From assembly GCA_039026955.1 (NCBI GenBank), contig JBCCLH010000024.1:26413-90412 (forward strand): DNA of 64,000 nucleotides, in the 5' to 3' direction. Origin of the DNA: Kordia sp039026955 (lineage in GTDB: Bacteria; Bacteroidota; Bacteroidia; Flavobacteriales; Flavobacteriaceae). The position numbers and the translations under genes were made by a program. This document shows, in pieces, positions 60,057-64,000 of the stretch (positions are counted from its first letter, which is position 1; each line of letters opens with the position of its first letter). A model generated the notes under the pieces. It saw nothing but the letters and a program-made list of their open reading frames with translations. It was not told the DNA's origin and did no database searches.

Positions 60057-60171
60057 AGTTGTGTTGTTGTGCTGCAAAGATAATGAAGTGATTTAAAAAT
60101 ACGTCATCTGCCGAATGTTTTCAATTTTGAAGATTCAGCACTTTTGTCATAGAATCTATAATGTGATGATT

Positions 60172-62646
60172 ATGAAACGTTTTTTCTTCTTTATTTTCTG
60201 TTGTGTAGTATCTTTTTCGTTCGCGCAACAAACAAAATCCAAAAAAATCCGCAATATAGACTTAGGATTTCCAATGCATGAGCTAGAGGAAGATTACGGT
60301 TTAAAGATTGGTGATGGAAATATCATTCCTGTAAAACTGCACAAGAAACAATACGATCAGCGAGCACAAAGAGGAAATGCAGGAATCACAACCGAACTCA
60401 AATTGGAAAGTATCACCGAGTTTGATCCAATACTGAGAAAAGTAAAAACGGCTCAAATCAATCGAAAAGAAAAGACGAAACGATATTTTTATACGTATGA
60501 TGAGTTAGGAAGATTAAAAAAATATCAGATAGAAGGCGGATTGTACGAAAATCGTTTTGAAAACTATCTATACGAAGGAGACAACTTTTTGCGTACGATT
60601 TCCTTTAAAGAAAATGGTCCTGCCGTAAAAGAGATGTACAAAAAGACAGCGTATGGATACGAAACTAGCGGACAAATTAATGACAAAATTTACACTGAAA
60701 ACAATTTGATCAAAAAGAAAGTTTCTGGATACAATAGTAATTCGCCTTCGGAAAGTTTCTACACGCACAACGATCAAGGAAAAGTCATCAAACTAGAAAG
60801 CAAATATTATATCACTGTCAAAGCATACAATGCGAATGGAGATCTTCAATTTTCCAAAGAAACTAGAAAAAGTGATGGCAGTTATACAGCACACAATTAC
60901 GCCTACATATATGATAAATATGGTAATTGGATTATGCAAGTACGACTTTTAGACATGAGCATGGCGAAAGGAATTCCTAGTTTTCCCAATCCTACACTAC
61001 GTCAAATTACCTACAGCAATGGCGAAGTGACAGGAACTACTGATATCACTAAGGTCTCCACTGATTTGATAACGCTTAGAAAAAAAGTAAAAATACTCCA
61101 AGCCAATTCAAGTACTGATTCTCAAATTGCGACATGGAAAAAAACAAAAGAAGATAATTTCTATTTCTACCTGAATAATAAACCTGTACAAAAAGCGCAA
61201 TTGGGTTATATGGGCGATCATATTTTGGCATTCAATCAAGATAACAATCAGTTGTATACATTAGAAAATGTCAACAGTGCTAAAGTCAATATTGTATATA
61301 CTGCAAAAAGAATTCCTGTAGAAACCACACATGGATATTGGTTTAAAAAACCAAATGGTTCGGTTGTGGTCTTTAAAAATAATGGCGTAGTGATTCAGAA
61401 AAGCAGTTTGTATAAATATGCACCAAACAATAAAGATGTATTTTATCAAGGCGAAGGAGACACCAAAAAAGTAGTGTTGAAAGACTATAAAACGGCACAA
61501 ACATACAGCGTATATTCGGCGATGGATTTCAACACGTATGATGCTGGAGAAACGATAAATACCAATACAGTTTCCGAACGTTCAGGAACCTGTGTACGCG
61601 GCGATTGCGATAATGGATATGGCGAATTCAAATACAGTTCAAGCGGAAAAACAGCCAAAGGATTCTACGCCAACGGAAAACCAAATGGTGTGATACTCAT
61701 TGAAAGTGCAAGCATAAAAGACGCTGTGTTTTCTAGCTATGCAGGCTCTTTTGAAAAGAATGATGCGTTTACCTATGAATATGATGGAAAGAATACGGTA
61801 TATTTTTATGATAAAAATCTAACCAAAGGGTTTGCAAACGATGCCAAAAAGAAAGAAACCTATGAACTTGTTTTTAAAAATAGAAAATTGGTTTCGAAAA
61901 CATTATTGAAACACAATGGTGAAACTGGCTGTATGTTAGGTGATTGCAAAAACGGAATTGGCGTGTACAAATACAACAATGGCGCGATCTATTTTGGAAT
62001 TTTTAGTGGCGGACAACGCGATGGTTTTGGCAAGATCGATTTTACGAATGGCACCTATTATATTGGGGAATTTAGCAATGATCACTACAACGGACTCGGG
62101 AGTTATACATGGTCTGAACACAATTATTATATGGGCGAATACCGAAACGGAAAATACCATGGAAAAGGTGTCATGTATTATGATAAAGTGCACTACAATG
62201 CGGGAACTTGGGTAAACGGAGAGTTTCAAGGAAAGACAGTCAGTAATACAAACACAACAAATTCCGGTTCGAGTTCAAATTCAGTTTCAAATTCGAGTTC
62301 AAGTTCAACCTTAGCTTTCAATAGCTTTTCTGCTACTGAAAAAAGCAAAATCAACGCGTGTAATGGAGATGCCAAATGTGTGGCGAATTACTTTTCTGAA
62401 TTATACACACAAAACAGCGATCAGCTTTCCAAAGACAATTTAACCAAAAAAATGACCGATTATTTCCACAGTCTCTACAACATGAATCCGAAATTAGCGT
62501 ATAAAGTGTGTTTTAAGATGAATGTTGAAACTTTTAATACAATCAATATCAAATCGTTGCCACAATCTGTTCAGACGGATTTAAAAAACAAAGCACAAAA
62601 AATTACCGATGGATATCAAAAACATGTAAAATCGCAAGGATATTAA
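60172..62646 (+). CDS. Secreted MORN-repeat protein
   Basis: About 824 residues from MKRFFFFIFCCVVSFSFAQQ (signal peptide). The N-terminal part resembles YD/RHS-like strands (YFYTYDELGRLKKYQIEGGL), then WG-repeat-like segments (WKKTKEDNFYFYLNNKPVQK). At least four MORN-type motifs lie at about 590-690 (GAIYFGIFSGGQRDGFGKID, YYIGEFSNDHYNGLGSYTW, YYMGEYRNGKYHGKGVMYY). A Ser/Asn-rich linker and a helical C-terminal domain follow. MORN repeats bind membranes or proteins. The substrate and role are unknown. Confidence 0.78.
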   Translation: MKRFFFFIFCCVVSFSFAQQTKSKKIRNIDLGFPMHELEEDYGLKIGDGNIIPVKLHKKQYDQRAQRGNAGITTELKLESITEFDPILRKVKTAQINRKEKTKRYFYTYDELGRLKKYQIEGGLYENRFENYLYEGDNFLRTISFKENGPAVKEMYKKTAYGYETSGQINDKIYTENNLIKKKVSGYNSNSPSESFYTHNDQGKVIKLESKYYITVKAYNANGDLQFSKETRKSDGSYTAHNYAYIYDKYGNWIMQVRLLDMSMAKGIPSFPNPTLRQITYSNGEVTGTTDITKVSTDLITLRKKVKILQANSSTDSQIATWKKTKEDNFYFYLNNKPVQKAQLGYMGDHILAFNQDNNQLYTLENVNSAKVNIVYTAKRIPVETTHGYWFKKPNGSVVVFKNNGVVIQKSSLYKYAPNNKDVFYQGEGDTKKVVLKDYKTAQTYSVYSAMDFNTYDAGETINTNTVSERSGTCVRGDCDNGYGEFKYSSSGKTAKGFYANGKPNGVILIESASIKDAVFSSYAGSFEKNDAFTYEYDGKNTVYFYDKNLTKGFANDAKKKETYELVFKNRKLVSKTLLKHNGETGCMLGDCKNGIGVYKYNNGAIYFGIFSGGQRDGFGKIDFTNGTYYIGEFSNDHYNGLGSYTWSEHNYYMGEYRNGKYHGKGVMYYDKVHYNAGTWVNGEFQGKTVSNTNTTNSGSSSNSVSNSSSSSTLAFNSFSATEKSKINACNGDAKCVANYFSELYTQNSDQLSKDNLTKKMTDYFHSLYNMNPKLAYKVCFKMNVETFNTINIKSLPQSVQTDLKNKAQKITDGYQKHVKSQGY

Positions 62647-62648
62647 TT

Positions 62649-63101
62649 TTATAGCTGTTTCTCAAAACACACACTCTCAGGCGCATTCACATACGGTTCG
62701 TAATTAGGAATGAGCACATAGTGATGCTTCTCGTAAAAACGAATCGCCTCTGGCAACATGGTTCCTGTTTCTAACACACAACGCGTATTGCCCAATTCTT
62801 TTGCCCACGCTTCAAGTGCAGCTAAAATAGTAATACCTAAGTTTTTCCCTTGCAATTTTTGACTCACATACATACGTTTGACCTCAACTGTAGTTGCATC
62901 AAACTTTTTAATCGCGCCACAACCAATCGGAGTTTCACCATCATACAGCACAATGGTATGATGCAAATCTTCCAAACCATTGAACTGACGGTAAAATGCG
63001 TCACTTTCTCCGTTTTGTACACTGAGAAACGCGTCAAGCTCTTTGACCAAATTGATGAAGTCTTGGTTTTTGGAATTGGTTCTTTTGGTCGTTAGGTTCA
63101 T
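62649..63101 (-). CDS. GNAT-family N-acetyltransferase
   Basis: A 150-residue GNAT protein from MNLTTKRTNSKNQDFINLVK. The 43 in-frame codons upstream are translated repeat DNA (R1 core words and an octamer array) and are rejected. The acetyl-CoA site is VKRMYVSQKLQGKNLGITIL (R/Q-x-x-G-x-G/A variant QGKNLG), and CVLETGTMLPEAIRFYEKHH is the family's C-terminal motif. The substrate is unknown. Its stop is two bases from the convergent MORN gene's stop. Confidence 0.9.
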   Translation of the reverse strand: MNLTTKRTNSKNQDFINLVKELDAFLSVQNGESDAFYRQFNGLEDLHHTIVLYDGETPIGCGAIKKFDATTVEVKRMYVSQKLQGKNLGITILAALEAWAKELGNTRCVLETGTMLPEAIRFYEKHHYVLIPNYEPYVNAPESVCFEKQL

Positions 63102-63109
63102 TGTTTTTT

Positions 63110-63240
63110 TGTTGATTTGTGGATTCGTTAATTTGTTGATTTGTTTTTTGTTTTTATTTATGAATCTAACGTCATGCTGAACTTGATTCAGCATCACACA
63201 CGACTTTATGAGACCTTGAATCAAGTTCAAGGTGACGAAT
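63110..63240. repeat. Octamer array and isolated R1 core inverted repeat
   Basis: 63110-63150 is a TTGATTTG-like octamer run. At 63171-63237 GTCATGCTGAACTTGATTCA and TGAATCAAGTTCAAGGTGAC form an inverted repeat that matches the core words of R1 elements without their TGTCTAAA ends. Confidence 0.7.
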
Positions 63241-63309
63241 AGTTAAATTCTTCATCATATTTTGATTTGTCTTTGCGAGAATTTTATAAAAATTCGTGGT
63301 AATCTGTTT

Positions 63310-64000
63310 CAAAGAAAATCACAACTCATCAACAAAAATACTAACATACTAAGAGCGTAAGCGATTCTAAAGCAAAGCGTGACTAACAGGCGAAGCCGAT
63401 ACTAACAGCGAAGCGTATCACAAATGTACCAATTTGAAAATTTGAAAATGTAGCAATGCTATTAAATGACACTCATAACTTAACAACTAAAATACTAATA
63501 TACCAAGAGCGTAAGCGATAATAAAGCGAAGCGCATAACTAATGTACCAATTTGAAAATTTGAAAATGTAGCAATACTATCAAATAACAATCACAACTCA
63601 CCAACAAAAATACTAATATACCAAGAGCGTAAGCGATACTAAAGCAAAGCGTGACTAATAGGAGAATCCGATACCAACATACCAAAAGCAAAGCGCATGA
63701 CTAATATACCAATTTGAAAATTTGAAAATGTAACAATGCTATCAAATGACACTCACAACTCACCAACTAAAATACTAATATACCAAGAGCGTAAGCGATA
63801 CCAAAGCAAAGCGTGACTAATAGGAGAATCCGATACCAACATACCAAAAGCAAGGCGCATCACTAATGTACCAATTTGAAAATATCCAATGTATCAATTC
63901 TATCAAATGACACTCACAACTCACCAACTAAAATACTAATATACCAAGAGCGTAAGCGATACTAAAGCAAAGCGTGACTAACAGGCGAAGCCGATACCAA
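63310..64000. repeat. Higher-order repeat array, continues past window end
   Basis: At least five units contain the word AAGAGCGTAAGCGAT (AAGAGC starting at 63351, 63505, 63623, 63785 and 63946; spacings 154, 118, 162 and 161). Each is followed by AAAGCAAAGCGTGACTAA or a variant and by ACCAATTTGAAAATTTGAAA. Sub-words fall roughly on a 7-base grid. No gene is visible; related words lie at 11090-11160. Confidence 0.8.

Noticed and set aside
63102..63230. N-terminal extension of the GNAT acetyltransferase (SCVMLNQVQHD and so on)
   Set aside because: These residues come from the R1 core and octamer repeat DNA; the GNAT domain begins at 63101.
63310..64000. Possible CRISPR array
   Set aside because: Repeats are long, degenerate and unevenly spaced (118-162 bases) with no unique spacers and no cas genes in the window.

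Overview
The window is about 64 kb of AT-rich chromosome from a member of the Flavobacteriaceae. I infer a marine, Kordia-like organism. The grounds are type IX secretion sorting domains, Bacteroidetes promoters of the TTG-N19..21-TAnnTTTG type, A-rich leaders in place of Shine-Dalgarno sites, and many short GG-leader peptide genes. I see no rRNA, tRNA, prophage, transposase or CRISPR array.

Layout. 1-9.5 kb is mostly housekeeping on the plus strand: the end of a DUF4920 lipoprotein, mnmD, a TIGR01777 epimerase, a YceI lipoprotein (minus strand), grpE-dnaJ, and an operon of an ABC exporter pair, an MscS channel and an NtrC-type response regulator. 9.5-16 kb holds secreted or lipoprotein hydrolases, a DJ-1/PfpI lipoprotein, an alanine:sodium symporter and a decayed DinB gene. 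16-24 kb is the first island of GG-leader ribosomal peptide (RiPP, lanthipeptide-like) precursors: seven genes on the minus strand, with LuxR- and AraC-type membrane regulators and mobile-looking inverted-repeat elements. 24-32 kb has a 1257-residue type IX-secreted repeat protein, an IcmF-type acyl-CoA mutase fusion and a DUF4197 lipoprotein. 34-37.5 kb is a second island: three precursors around a TPR-AraC regulator. 38-41.4 kb holds a candidate small RNA, a metal-receptor protein, pyrF and prfA. 41.6-44.1 kb is a third island of six plus-strand precursors. 44-49 kb has a cytochrome c/YceI/OB-fold/DUF5777 operon and an unusual hydrolase-pseudocyclase-AraC fusion. 49-55 kb has a two-gene T9SS/BspA-like surface protein unit. 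55-63 kb has a TPR-LuxR regulator, msrA, an OB-fold protein, purM, a MORN-repeat protein and a GNAT acetyltransferase. The last 0.7 kb is a repeat array that runs off the end.

The strongest candidate for something undescribed is the dispersed set of sixteen RiPP precursors (17.4-44.1 kb) with no maturation enzyme or exporter in the window. Their leaders share a motif, their cores differ greatly, and several groups share upstream blocks at fixed distance from the start codon. A 7-6-7 palindrome occurs three times, only around the TPR-AraC regulator and its neighbouring precursors. The islands also collect two families of MITE-like inverted repeats.

Intergenic DNA elsewhere is rich in degenerate 7- and 8-base tandem arrays and nested inverted repeats. 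Gene starts were often moved downstream to the methionine that begins a signal peptide or a GG leader. All functional names come from reading the translations by eye, with no database search.
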